From Selaginella moellendorffii (Eukaryota > Streptophyta > Lycopodiopsida > Selaginellales > Selaginellaceae), in NCBI RefSeq assembly GCF_000143415.4, contig NW_003314274.1, positions 2,152,623 to 2,216,622 on the forward strand: a DNA stretch of 64,000 bases, in the 5' to 3' direction. The notes under the pieces were generated by a model. It saw nothing but the letters and a program-made list of their open reading frames with translations, did not search any database and had not been told where the DNA came from. The position numbers and the translations under genes are program-made. Positions 11,839-22,760 of the stretch are shown piece by piece; positions within the stretch are counted from its first letter, which is position 1, and each line of letters begins with the position of its first letter.

Positions 11839-12735
11839 ATGAGGATTAAACTTTTTATATTTTTAGTTTTAATTTTGATTTACTTAGCTTCATATATTAC
11901 ATGTGTTAAAAAGATTTATGAAGGATATAGAGAAGCAATCACAAAAGAATATAGACAAAATGTTATAATACCAATAATGAAAGAGCTTATTCAAGAAATT
12001 GGAAAAAGAAAAGAAATTTTTCTAGGATTTTCATTTTCAAAAGTTATACATGATGAGCACCAAAGTTTAATTGTTACAGTAACTGCTTTTGATATACAAC
12101 AAAATTATAAATATTATTTGATGCTTTGTAGTGTTATCCCAATTTTTTATATACCTAATTCAGGAAAATTTTTAGAAGATAATTTTAATTTTATACTAAT
12201 GAATTATATTATAAATGATTTTACAACTTATAGCTCTGTTGAATACACTATCATGCGATATTCATTATCATATACTTTAGATTATAAATCTGATACTGAT
12301 AAAAATATTTTACATTATCATAGCTTTCTTAATTATAAATATTTTGGTTTATCAGATTGTAATATTTACAAAACTTGCATTAAAAGTGGACCACATTATT
12401 CTTTTTTTTCAAGCCTTCAATCTGGTGAATTTCTCCAATCTCCAAATATGGTTTATAGTTTGATTATGCAACTTGATTGCAATTTGGTACTATATTTTAA
12501 ACAAAATAAAATTTGGGATACTAAAACTAATGGGAAAGGTACTAATTGTTTTCTTAGGATGCAAAAAGATGGAAATTTAGTTTTATATGATAAGAATTAT
12601 ATGGTTATATGGTCTTATAACTTATATTGGAAAAATATTTGGGTGACATTTTCATTGTGTGTAGTAAACGATGGTTATATAATTGTTTATGATACAAAAA
12701 CACAAAAATCTATATGGAAATCTAAGAGAAACTAA
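11839..12735 (+). CDS. Secreted or membrane-anchored protein with C-terminal GNA-type lectin domain
   Basis: This is a single uninterrupted 298-residue frame. Residues 2-22 are a hydrophobic segment after a basic start (MRIK), which fits a signal peptide or anchor. Residues ~23-190 match no family I know. From ~195 to the end there is a bulb-type (GNA-like) mannose-binding lectin domain. Two sites fit QxDxNxVxY exactly (QLDCNLVLY and QKDGNLVLY), and a third degenerate site reads VNDGYIIVY. A Cys pair spans the domain. GNA lectins bind mannose glycans, often outside the cell or in defence. The gene is intronless and far richer in A/T than the genes from 13.2 kb on. The lectin call is strong; the overall function is unknown. 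Confidence 0.8.
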   Translation: MRIKLFIFLVLILIYLASYITCVKKIYEGYREAITKEYRQNVIIPIMKELIQEIGKRKEIFLGFSFSKVIHDEHQSLIVTVTAFDIQQNYKYYLMLCSVIPIFYIPNSGKFLEDNFNFILMNYIINDFTTYSSVEYTIMRYSLSYTLDYKSDTDKNILHYHSFLNYKYFGLSDCNIYKTCIKSGPHYSFFSSLQSGEFLQSPNMVYSLIMQLDCNLVLYFKQNKIWDTKTNGKGTNCFLRMQKDGNLVLYDKNYMVIWSYNLYWKNIWVTFSLCVVNDGYIIVYDTKTQKSIWKSKRN

Positions 12736-13212
12736 ATTTTTACCTTTAAATGCTAAAAGTATTGGACAAATGGTTTAACAAACAATTGAGCTCTCTTTTC
12801 TCATAATTTTTATTTTTAAAAATTTAGTACTTTATATGTTTCCATATATTAAAAAATATATGAAATCCTGATTGAAATAATTAGATTCCTTGGAAGAAAA
12901 TACATTTGATCTTTCTCCCATTAAACCAACTAAACAAGAAACAAAAGATCCATCTTGTAATGTATGAGATTGTTGTGTTAAAGAGTCGAGCTCGATGCCA
13001 CTAGACAAAAGAAAAACATGTTATAATATTGAATTTGAATAAGTGAATAATGAACCCTCAATAATCTAGCTGTGAAGATCTTGTAAATGATATGTTAATC
13101 TAAAGTTTATATTATCCTTATAGGATGATTTTGTGGGAATTATTCCATGGTACCTTTTAATCACTCCTTGACTTGCGTGTTATGCAGTTATTTTATTAAA
13201 CGAAAGCTGGGA
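12736..13212. other. AT-rich spacer at the edge of the gene island
   Basis: No gene is seen. Base composition changes here from strongly AT-rich to the balanced composition of the gene island. The last ~100 bp is the 3' flank of the EHD gene. Confidence 0.5.
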
Positions 13213-15691
13213 TCAGTCATACGGATTTCTGAATTTCTTGAGAAGGTTGGGAATGTCGTGGCCCAGCATGTCATCCACCGATTGAATCATCCTTGGCTTG
13301 AGCTTCTCAAATTTATCGAAGTTGTAGCCACTCAGCCTCTCTCTAAAGGCATCCACGTCCGGGAAGTCGCCCGGAGGCAAGCGCTGTTCTCTTTGTACCT
13401 GGATAGAACACAAGTCACACACGTATTCCAAAACGAGACTAAAAACTCGAACCTTTCTAAACTCTTCTTCCAAGTTATCCACCAGCCGCTGCTGAGCTTT
13501 AGTTTTTCCCATCATCGCCGGCATTTCCTTCTTCAGGTGGCCTACAATGTACGAGTGTATCTTGACTGCTCTCGCGCGTTTTACAAACTCGTTGATCTGA
13601 CAATGAAAAGTAAGCATCCGGCCGGATCAAGGCTTTGTGTTGTTTACCTTGCGGTCACAGGCTTTCCTTGGAATGTCTTTGAGGTCTGCCAGTAAGTCGT
13701 TTTGCTCCTTCTCAAACAGTTCTTTGCCAATAGGACCCAGTGCACGGTCGTTGATGGGCTTATCGTTGAAGGACCTGCAAAGAATCCCTCGTTACATCAC
13801 AAGAGAAAGGAAGAGGAAAAACAAAAGAAGAAAAAGAAGATCTTGCGTACCCGATATAGACACGCATCACTTCGGGTGTGTTCAGTACTTTCCCGAGCGA
13901 CCACATCAATGCTCCATACACCCTCATAAGCTGGAAGATGTGAAGTCAATCGGATGAGAACAAATGCCTTACTTGTTGAGTATCGACTTGATCGGCTTTG
14001 TTAAGAACAACACGGATCTTATCGTCGTGTCCACGAAGGGATCCAATCACTCGTTTAAACTCGTCACTGATATCAAGCTTGTGGGGGTCGAAGAGCAGTA
14101 GTATCAGGTCGCATTTGGCAGCAAACCATTCCGTAACGCCTGTAAAATCGTAGCTGCGTTGTGTTCTTTGCTTTTCTCCCGATAACACTCCGGGAGTATC
14201 AACAAAGCTAACGTGCTCCAGTAGCTGACAAGAGAAACCATTTTGACAATTGCAAGAGTGATAATTGAACTTACCGGATGTGGCATCTGAGAACACTCAA
14301 ACTTGGAGAGAAAAGCAGTTCCAAATTTCGTAAGCCCGCTAAATGGCATGTCCGCCTGCACAGCAATCGTGTTTCCTGGAACACTCCGTTCATCTGTTCC
14401 ATCCTGGAAACATCCACAGTCAATTACGGATATGGATGTTTTTATTACTCACCATAACAACGACGAAACGATCCGTCGTAGGCTCAGGTCCAATGTGAGC
14501 GCCTATTTAAGAGTAAACGTAAGCATCTCCAAAGTGAATACATCAATACCACCGACCTGGATAGCTTGTTCTTAATAGATGCTTAATAAACGTTGTTTTC
14601 CCGGTGGAATATTGTCCAAGAAGCATCACCATGGGCTTGCAATCAAAGTCGCTTTCAGTCTGTAGAACGCAGACACTGTCAATCCTTTCATTGATTGAAA
14701 AACGTGCCACTTACCAATGTAGGAGACACAAAATCATGGAAGCGATACGTAACCTCCAAAGGTTTCAGCTTTTCCAGGTAAAGTTTCTTTAGACCATCAA
14801 CCACTGATGTTACTGACGTCGAAGGAATCTAAATTACACACTGGTTAAGTACGTAAAAAGCCTCGTATTTGAAGAAAAAACACCTTTCTTGGTTGTTTTG
14901 TCGCAAACCACTGGGCCGTCTCTGCTTGTAGTTGTGGAGATGTGCCTGCGCAGCGAAGCTGTTATAGTAGACAAGATAAAGGCGAAACGAAATATTTACC
15001 GTTAGTGAAGACGTCCCCAGTCGGAGGCGCTCTCTTTCTTGCCTACAAAGAGTGAAATTCATGTCAGAGAAGGAAAAATCATAAACGAAGATGGAAGAAG
15101 ATAGAAAACACACCAGTATCATTTGTTCCAAGCCTTCCATGTTGGGCGGACTAATCTCATCGACATCTGTCAAGCTAAAACAAAGATGATTCTGCCAGCG
15201 TGCAGGAAGAACAGCAGAAATTACCTCTATCTCTCAGCATGTCCGCGGATATTTCATTCCCGAGCTGTGCTAGTGCTATGATCTGTCCAGTGACACAACA
15301 GCGCATAAAACCACCGACCATGACGTACAACTTAAAATTCTCCACTCACTTGCATCGCAGCAACGAATTCCTTGAATCCAAGAAAGCCTTGCCGCTTAGA
15401 ATCCGCCACTGCCCAGACCTGGAAATAAGAACAAGAGTTTCGACCCAAATCTATGCCGCATTCCATACCTGCTTGAGATGCGACCGCGGCAGCTGCGAGA
15501 GTGAAAAGAATTTCACCGCATCGGCGCCGGTGATACGCCCATCCCCATCTGTGGCGAAAATTCCACCAAAATATCGATTACCGTGGGAGGTATCGAGCGA
15601 GCTCACCTTCGTCCGCAAAATCAAACCACTGCTTGTACATTTGCTCGTCCTGCTTGGCATAGTGCACTGATCGCACAGACAGAATGTCCAT
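13213..15691 (-). CDS. EHD: EH-domain-containing dynamin-like ATPase (EHD)
   Basis: EHD proteins are membrane-remodelling ATPases of endocytic recycling. The start at 15691 opens MDILSVRSVHYAKQ. Exons 1-4 run 15691-15607, 15548-15469, 15418-15350 and 15282-15225, and encode an N-terminal EH domain with an EF-hand loop (DGDGRITGADAV). The N-terminal position is the plant arrangement; animal EHDs carry the domain at the C terminus. Further exons encode the dynamin-type G domain: P-loop GQYSTGKTT, switch motif DTPGVLSG, and NKAD, followed by the helical region ending KKFRNPYD. Introns are about 50-70 bp. No broken exon was seen. Only 127 bp separate its start from the NOP58 stop, so its promoter must be short or lie in the NOP58 3' region. 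Confidence 0.93.
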
Positions 15692-15818
15692 GGCGATAGC
15701 GAGAAAGAGAGAAATAAGAGCCCTAAAGAGCTGAGCTTCTGGTAAACCCTAGATCATATAGCGCGTAAGTTTAAAGCCTTGTCACAGTTAAAATCACAGT
15801 TACACCAAAATGAGGTTT

Positions 15819-17972
15819 TTACTCTTTACGTTGCTTCTTCTTCCTTGAGTCCGGGGCTGCAGCTTCTACTTCTTCGATCATCATCTGTTTCTTCTTCTTC
15901 TTCTTTTTTTCGGGCTCTTCTTCCCGAGCTGGATCTTCCTCTTGAGCTTTCCCCTTGGATTTCTTCTCCTTCTTGGAGCTCTTTTTCTCCTTGGCCGGCG
16001 CTTCTACTTTTTCTACTAGTGGTGTCGATGCTCCAGCTTCTTCCGATTTATCCTTCTTCGATTTCTTCTTCTTCGGAGTCAGGGTCTCCGGCTCGGCTGA
16101 AGCTCCAGCGTCTTCCTCTGCGGTTTGAGTCCTCTTCTTCTTCTTTGGAGGCTCCTCGGTCGCTGGAGCTTCTTCTTCCTGATCTTTTTTCTTTCTCTTT
16201 TCTCGTTTGCCCCCGCCAAGTGTTATATCTGCTTGAGTCTCGTACGTCTGCAACAATCCAACACTCGTTAGATGAAGAGCAAAAAGTTCTTCGTACCTTA
16301 GCGGCAGTGAGCAAGCCTGGAGTAGCGCCCTTCCGGTCTTTGTCGTACGCCTCGATCTTAGCTTTGCCTTTAGCTGCACCGCTAGCTTTTCCGAGAGCCC
16401 TGCCTTCCAATTGTCGCAATCTTGCTTCAACCTGGTTAATAGACCACATCTCAGGAACGTATAACAGAAAGATGACAATTTGAGACCTTTGCGCGGTTCT
16501 CAATGCCGATGTTGGCGTCCTGACCCTCCCCAAGAGCATCGTACCGAATAGATAGTGCAGTCTTTGCAGCTAACACCCGAGCGATCTTCCCCTTGAACTT
16601 AGCAGGTGCTTGTCCCACCAAAGAGGCATGATAGATCAACCCGTACTTCGGTGTGTTTTGCTTGGTCTTTAAAGCCCTGAAGAGCGCCTGAAAAGCAAGT
16701 GTTTCTTCACGGCAAACTCAAAAAACTCCCACCTTCTCTGCGCCAAGGATTTGTACCGTGCTTGCAGGCTGCTTGGATAAGTTTATAAGGCTTCCAGCAT
16801 GAGCTATCAACCGAGCACCAACTAGCTCTCCCACAAGCACCGTCAAGTTAGGAGCGATTGCCTTCATCCTGCTGCGCAAGTAATCATAGAGCTGTGTCCG
16901 GTATTCTGCCAAAGAGATGACCTGATCACAAAACTCCTGGATCGTATCCATGTCTTCTTCAGTTATATCTGTCCCCATGGATATTGGCACAGCTTCCTTG
17001 AGTTGAACTTCGACCTCTTCTTCCAAAATCTATGCAAGAAAAAACGTAAGTACTAGCATGAAATCACTAAGACAGCATACCTCGGAGAAATCGAGGTCCG
17101 GTGCATTGACCCGTTTCTTCATAAGCTTAACGGATTTCGCGTACTGAATGTTGTCCGTGACTATCTTTGCCAGCTCTGGAAAATGCCAGCCATACCACTC
17201 CCGAACTCTCATAGCATAAGTGTTCAACTCTTTATCGAGATCATCCAAGAGACCAATAGCTTGAACGATCATGGTATCAACCTGGAGTAAGAACACATAA
17301 GATACCAATGGAAAAAAACCGTTTTTCAAAGCCACACCTTATCAGGACTGAACTTGAGAGTGTATCTGCACAAACTGTGAGAAAGCCCAAGACTCATCGA
17401 GGCCAAGTCCTGGTTTGACAGTCCTTCGACAAGATCTGCAAGTTGGGACCTCACGCCCCTCAACAGTTCCATCACTCCATTGTTGTGGATGCAGCTGATT
17501 TCCTGGCAACTCTCTCAGTTAGCCCCTACAAAAAAACCAAGTTCGAAACAAAGAACCCACGAGCTTCTCGGTGATGATCCTTCCTAGCTTGGAGTCGGCA
17601 ATGGCCAAAGTCTGGCCTTGGCATTCTGCTTTGAGAAACTTCTTCAGTCCCTTACTAAGCTTGCTCTCGACAATGGCGGTCGCGGCACCGAGCGCTTCGG
17701 CAGTGTTCTCAAACTTGTGAAAAGATTTGAGCTTGACAATCTATGCCAAAGAAATATCACAGCAATGAGAACAGAATGCCAGAGATCCAAACCTGCCTGG
17801 CCGCCGCTGGCGTCTCGAATTCCTTCCAGATATCCTGCCAAAGATCAAGAAGAACGGCCGTGAGCAAGATAAATCCAAGCGCGAGCTAGCTCACATCCAC
17901 TTGGTTGAGCTTCGCTTCGTCCAGGAGCTTGAAGAGCGCGAAGCCCGCCGGCGTCTCGACGAGCACCAGCAT
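15819..17972 (-). CDS. NOP58: Nucleolar protein NOP58 (box C/D snoRNP core)
   Basis: NOP58 is a core protein of box C/D snoRNPs that guide rRNA 2'-O-methylation in the nucleolus. The start at 17972 gives [19 protein letters not shown], the conserved family N terminus. The NOP5 N-terminal domain, coiled-coil and Nop domain follow in order. Clear Nop-domain landmarks are [39 protein letters not shown] and [13 protein letters not shown]. The protein ends in a long low-complexity Lys/Glu tail with repeated KKKKK and EEE runs, as in other NOP58 proteins. Introns are ~50-90 bp. The gene is packed head-to-tail between AsnRS (90 bp upstream) and EHD. Confidence 0.96.
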
Positions 17973-17994
17973 CGTCTTTGCTCCCTGGCGGCCT

Positions 17995-18003
17995 AAACCC
18001 TAA
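17995..18003 (+). promoter_or_regulatory. Telo-box (AAACCCTAA) upstream of NOP58
   Basis: AAACCCTAA lies 22 bp upstream of the NOP58 start codon. A second related stretch (TTTAGGGTA region) follows at about 18025. Telo-boxes are known in promoters of plant translation and ribosome-biogenesis genes, which fits NOP58. Its activity here is inferred. Confidence 0.6.
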
Positions 18004-18062
18004 ATCCTAAAACCCTATTCCTGTTTAGGGTACTTGCTGGGATAAAACGGGTTTAAATGTTT

Positions 18063-20540
18063 TTAAAACTCGGCTTTCCCGGGGTAGCGCGGGAAAGGTA
18101 TTACATCTCTGATGTTCTCGAGGCCAGTGGCAAAAAGAACCATTCTCTCAAAGCCAAGGCCAAAGCCCGAGTGCTTCACGGTGCCATAGCGTCGTAGATC
18201 CAAGTACCATTCGTATGGTTCCGTTGGAAGATTGAGCTCTTGGAGCCTGGAGAAAAAAGTTTCACAGTAATTTGACAAGACTCGGATAGAAAAATTCATA
18301 CCTTTGCACCAGAACTTCGTATCGTTCTTCTCTCTGGCTTCCACCAACGAGTTCTCCAACCTGGAATGGTACAAAGACGATCATATACGTCTTTTAAATC
18401 GAAAGGGATTTTACCTTTGGGACGAGGATATCCATGGCTGCCACAGTTTTGCCATCATCGTTCATTCTCATGTAGAACGCTTTGATGTCTTTTGGATAGT
18501 TGTACACTATCACTGGCTTCTGGAAGAGCTCCTCAGCAAGATATCTGTCATAGAATGCGCTGTGAGGCAAATTCACGTTAAATGGTTGCTACCTTTCGTG
18601 CTCGGAGGCCAGATCGACTCCCCATGAAACAGGGTTCTCGAAGGTTCTATCCTTCACCTGAGTATCTGCAAGTGTAAGTTTCCTTCCAACAAAGAACAAA
18701 GAAAACTAACAAACCTCCAATAACTTCTCGATGGCCTGTGTGTACGTGATCCTCGCAAACGGCGTAGAAGCAACTAGTTTCAGTCGATCCAGGGCCGTGT
18801 TGTCCCACATCTTGGTCATAAACTCCATGTCGTCGTAGCAGTTGTCCAGAAGCCACTGGCATAGAAACTTCACATAGTCTTCAGCACAATTCATATCATC
18901 CTGGTAAAAGGATATGACCACATATGTCAGAACAGATACAAATTTCTCTGGAGATTTTCAATCACCTGGAGATCCGCGAAAGCAAGTTCCGGCTCGATCA
19001 TCCAAAACTCCGCCAAATGCCTCGTTGTGTGCGAGTTTTCAGCACGAAACGTCGGGCCAAAGGTGTAAACGTTGCTTAAGCTGCATGCGTACGTTTCCAC
19101 CTGGAGCTGGCCGGAGACAGTCAGGAAGGCCTGACGTCCAAAAAAATCACCAGTGTAATCAAATCCTCCTTTGTCCTTCCTAGGAATTCCACCTGTAAGC
19201 TTCATCCGCTCGACCACCTTCGCAAGCTCGTCTTTAGCGGTCTGAAGCTTCAACACTGCCGCAGCAATTTCATCTTTGCTCTTCTTCTCGGCTTTCAGCG
19301 CTTTCACTGCTTCTCCGCATTTCGTAACCTCTGCCTTTGCCTGCTCAAGGTCCGCTTCAGTCGGAGCCGGGGTACTTGCGAGCTCCTTCTCTCGCTTCTC
19401 AGCTTCCGAGAACATTGTTGTAACTTGGAACATCTCGCCAGCACCTTCGCAATCGCTGGTGGTGATGATCGGAGTGTGGACGTACACGAATCGATTCTGT
19501 TGGAAAAATGTGTGGGTGGCGAATGCAAGAGCGTTGCGAATCCTTGCAACCGAAGAAATCTGGAGTTCCAACATTACGTCAAAACGAGCAACAAAAAGAA
19601 ATAAAACTCACCGTATTTGTTCGAGATCTGAGATGCATCAAGTTCCTCAAAAACTCCAGAGTATGCCGGCCCTTGGCGATCGGATACTTGGAAGCATCGA
19701 CAGGTCCAACTTCCAGCACCTTCTGAGCTCTCAGCTCCACCTTTTGTTTCTTTGCAGTTTCGGGAGGCTGCGTCAATTCCCCCTCGACCACGAGGCATGT
19801 TCCAGTGTAGATAAGTTGCGCATCCGGCGTCACTGTATCCTCGACAATCACCTGGATCACACGAAGGCAAACAGAAAAAAGGAAATTATCTTTCAATCGT
19901 ACTGCAAAGAAAGAAGAGAAAAAAGTCACACACTAACGCACACATCATGGCTTTCCACCCACAAACTAGCAATCTTTCCCACAACTTAAACGAAGAACAA
20001 GCAAGAGAAAAAAAAAATTACAAGCTTTACACAGAACAGGCTCTCCGAAAACACAAATCGCAGCTGGACGAACAGAAGAAAATCTTTCGGATCGAGCTCC
20101 AAGCGACAAAGACTGCAAATGGCTTTCCACTCACGATAAGAAAAACTGGCAACCTTTCTCACAATTTGAAAACGAAGAACAAGAAACACTAGAAAAGAAA
20201 CCAGCTTTTCACAGAACAAGCTCTCAAAACTAACAAATCGCGGACGAACAGTAAATCTCTCGGATCGAGCTCCAAGCGACAAAGAGAAGATTACCTGCAA
20301 ATTCGCGGGGCAGGAGCCATCGTTGAGCTCCAGAAATGTGAGCCGCCCCTTCTCGTGGCTCCGCCCGGTCTTGACCCATCCCCCAACCCTCACATTGTGG
20401 CCGAGGAGTCCCGCGCCTCCATCCGGGCGACCTAGGATGCTCTTGATGAAGACGCGATGGGAGTACTTCGCCCACTCGATGCCGCTCTTGGTGGCCAGCG
20501 TGAGCGCCTCCATTTGGGCTTGGACGGCTCCTTCACCCAT
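18063..20540 (-). CDS. SYNC: Cytosolic-type asparaginyl-tRNA synthetase with WHEP-like insert
   Basis: This class II synthetase charges tRNA-Asn. The first ATG in frame, at 20540, opens [15 protein letters not shown]. The anticodon-binding OB fold follows ([25 protein letters not shown]), then the catalytic domain with class II motif 2 ([21 protein letters not shown] region) and motif 3 ([10 protein letters not shown]) near the C terminus, which ends [10 protein letters not shown]. Between the first catalytic helices there is a charged insert of about 60 residues ([20 protein letters not shown] onward) that looks like a WHEP helix-turn-helix, as in one class of plant AsnRS. The long 5' intron at about 19930-20290 contains partially repeated segments. 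The gene diverges from TAF6 across 66 bp. Confidence 0.95.
19935..20290 (-). repeat. Direct duplication inside AsnRS intron 1
   Basis: Segments near 19947-20110 recur at about 20118-20290. Shared words are ATGGCTTTCCAC, CTGGCAACCTTTCTCACAA-like, GAAGAACAAG, CAGAACA(G/A)GCTCTC and ATCGAGCTCCAAGCGACAAAG. The duplication explains why this intron (about 350 bp) is several times longer than its neighbours. Confidence 0.75.
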
Positions 20541-20606
20541 TCCCAATCGCCTGTGGTTTTAGGGTTTATGTGATTTTAGGGCTTTTGCCCTCGACGAGCG
20601 CGCGCG
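20541..20606. promoter_or_regulatory. 66-bp divergent intergenic region, AsnRS / TAF6
   Basis: Only 66 bp separate the two start codons. This must hold both 5' leaders and at least the core promoters, or the leaders overlap. It contains a telo-box (TTAGGGTTT at 20559-20567) and a second TTTTAGGG at 20574-20580. There is no TATA box in either orientation. Confidence 0.7.
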
Positions 20607-22643
20607 ATGAGCATCGTCCCTAAGGAGACGATTCATGTCATCGCGCAGAGCATTGGCATCAGCAATCTCCACGATGATGTCGCCGCGGCGCTTGCGCCGG
20701 ATGTCGAGTATCGGATGCGCGAGATCATGCAGGTTTGGTCTCTTTCTCCCTCGATCTACCGATTTCGCCGATTTTGAGCTGAGATCGTCGGTAATTTGCG
20801 CTGCCAGGAGGCGATCAAGTGCATGCGCCACTCGAAGAGGAGCGTTCTCACCACCGACGATGTCAATACGGCCTTGAGCTTGAGAAATGTAGAGGTGAGC
20901 TGCGAATTTCTCGTGAGTTCGTTGCTTAGCATTTTTATGTAGCCACTCTATGGATTTGCCTCTGGAGATCCATTGCGCTTCCGGAGAGCTGTTGGTCACT
21001 CTGATCTGTTCTTCATAGATGATAGGGAGCTCGACTGTAAAGAGGTACTTTTTCGTTTTTGTTTTCCTTTTCTTCTGATCTAACAAATTTTTCTCTAGAT
21101 CACCGAGGCTCCTTTGACGAAAGCACCTCTAGACACGGCCGTCATGGCTCACTGGCTAGCAATAGAGGGAATACAACCCGCCATTCCTGAGAACGTTCCT
21201 ATTGATCGTGAGTGGTTTGCTTTCCTCGTGAATGGAATATGATAACTCCTGTTGCAGCTCTTTCAGCTCCGCCGGAAGTGAAGAAATCCGACATTCCTGG
21301 ATTGAAGCCTGATCAGATGACAGTGGACCTGAAGCTTCCTGTCAAACATGTTCTTTCTAGAGAACTTCAGGTACGATGGAAATTGCACCGGTCGTTCTTT
21401 TGCTAAATTTTTCATTTTTTAACTCTGGGCAGCTATACTTTGAGAAGATCACGGAGCTTATTGTCACTGGCGCCGACGATGTGCTACTAAAAGACGTCTT
21501 TGCAAGTTTGGCGACTGATTCCGGTTTACACCCTTTGGTACCATACTTCACGCAATTTATTGCAGACGAGGTATTCACATGATCACGAAAGTGCTGAAGT
21601 TTCAGTTCTATTTTTCGTTTTTGTCCAATGTAGGTAACACGGGGGCTTAATGACTTGCCGCTCCTTTTCTCTCTGATGCGCGTTGCTCGCAGCCTGCTAC
21701 TGAATCCACACATCCATATCGAGCCTTATGTAAGCACTTGTTTTGCTCTGATGATGGTGCGAGTGATAAGTCTAGGCTTGCTGAATGGCAGCTCCATCAG
21801 TTGATGCCATCTGTGGTGACGTGCCTCGTTGCAAAGCGCCTGGGTGGTAAGAATTTCGTCAACCATTGGGAGCTCCGGGACTTCACAGCCACACTTATTG
21901 CCTTCATTTGCAAACGGTTTGTAAACTCATCTCTTCTTGTTTTTCTCTGGAGTGGCTGAAACTTTTGTTACTTGCAGCTTCGGTCATGCGTATTATAACT
22001 TGCAAACGCGCGTGACCAAAACTTTACTCCACGCCTTCTTGGATCCGAAACGAGCAATGACACAACATTATGGTGCTGTGAAAGGAATCGCAGCTCTTGG
22101 CTCAAAACTGGTATGCTTTTATGCGACAATGAAACGGTGACTGAACTAAGAGTCTTCTTACAGGTGCGACTATTGATTCTTCCCAACCTGGAAGTATACA
22201 TCAACTTGCTCTTGCCAGAAATGTCTTCCCAAGATCAAGCAAACGAGCTAAAGAGATACGAAGCCATCAGAGTCTACGGAGCTCTTCAGGTAGATTTATT
22301 TTTCCAAGCCTGAACTGGAAACTCACTTTCACGTATGGCACAGGCGGCGGCTGGAAACTGTATATATGAAATGCTCCAGTCCGCTCCTCCCTCAAGGAAG
22401 AAACCAGCTAACAACAAGTCTCAATCAACAACACGCAAAGATGTCGACGGGGACGCATCAATGCACGAGGAAGACGGGGCCGACGACAAGGACGAAGGCG
22501 TGAAGAGGCGCAGGAGAGCTTTGTCGGAGGCGTGGAAGGAGGATGTGGAGGTGGGCGATCTCATCAACTCACTGGTTGATCTGTTTGGCGAAGAAATGCT
22601 ACCGTTCATACCGATGCGAGAGATGAGCAAATGCATCTTGTAA
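20607..22643 (+). CDS. TAF6: TBP-associated factor 6 (TFIID subunit TAF6)
   Basis: TAF6 pairs with TAF9 in TFIID and also occurs in SAGA. The start at 20607 gives [18 protein letters not shown], the opening of the histone-fold domain, which runs to about residue 70 ([18 protein letters not shown]). Next is a linker with the conserved [16 protein letters not shown] motif, then the TAF6 C-terminal HEAT-repeat region ([20 protein letters not shown], then [18 protein letters not shown] and [20 protein letters not shown]). A basic/acidic linker (KKPANNKSQ...) precedes the short C-terminal tail. Exon 1 is 20607-20732 and exon 2 begins at 20808. Introns are ~50-75 bp. No disruption was seen. Confidence 0.95.
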
Positions 22644-22760
22644 CAGTACGAGAGGTAAAGGAGGAGGATTGACTAGGAAGGAAATTCTTTCGTAGCGTTG
22701 GTTTTAACTCTTGTCAGGGAAAGAAGTTGATGGTAGCAAGAAAGAGAATTCTTTTCCTTC

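Noticed and set aside
15819-17972. Intronic box C/D snoRNAs in NOP58, as in some species
   Set aside because: The introns are ~50-90 bp, too short for a C/D snoRNA plus splice signals, and I saw no RTGATGA...CTGA pair with terminal stem.
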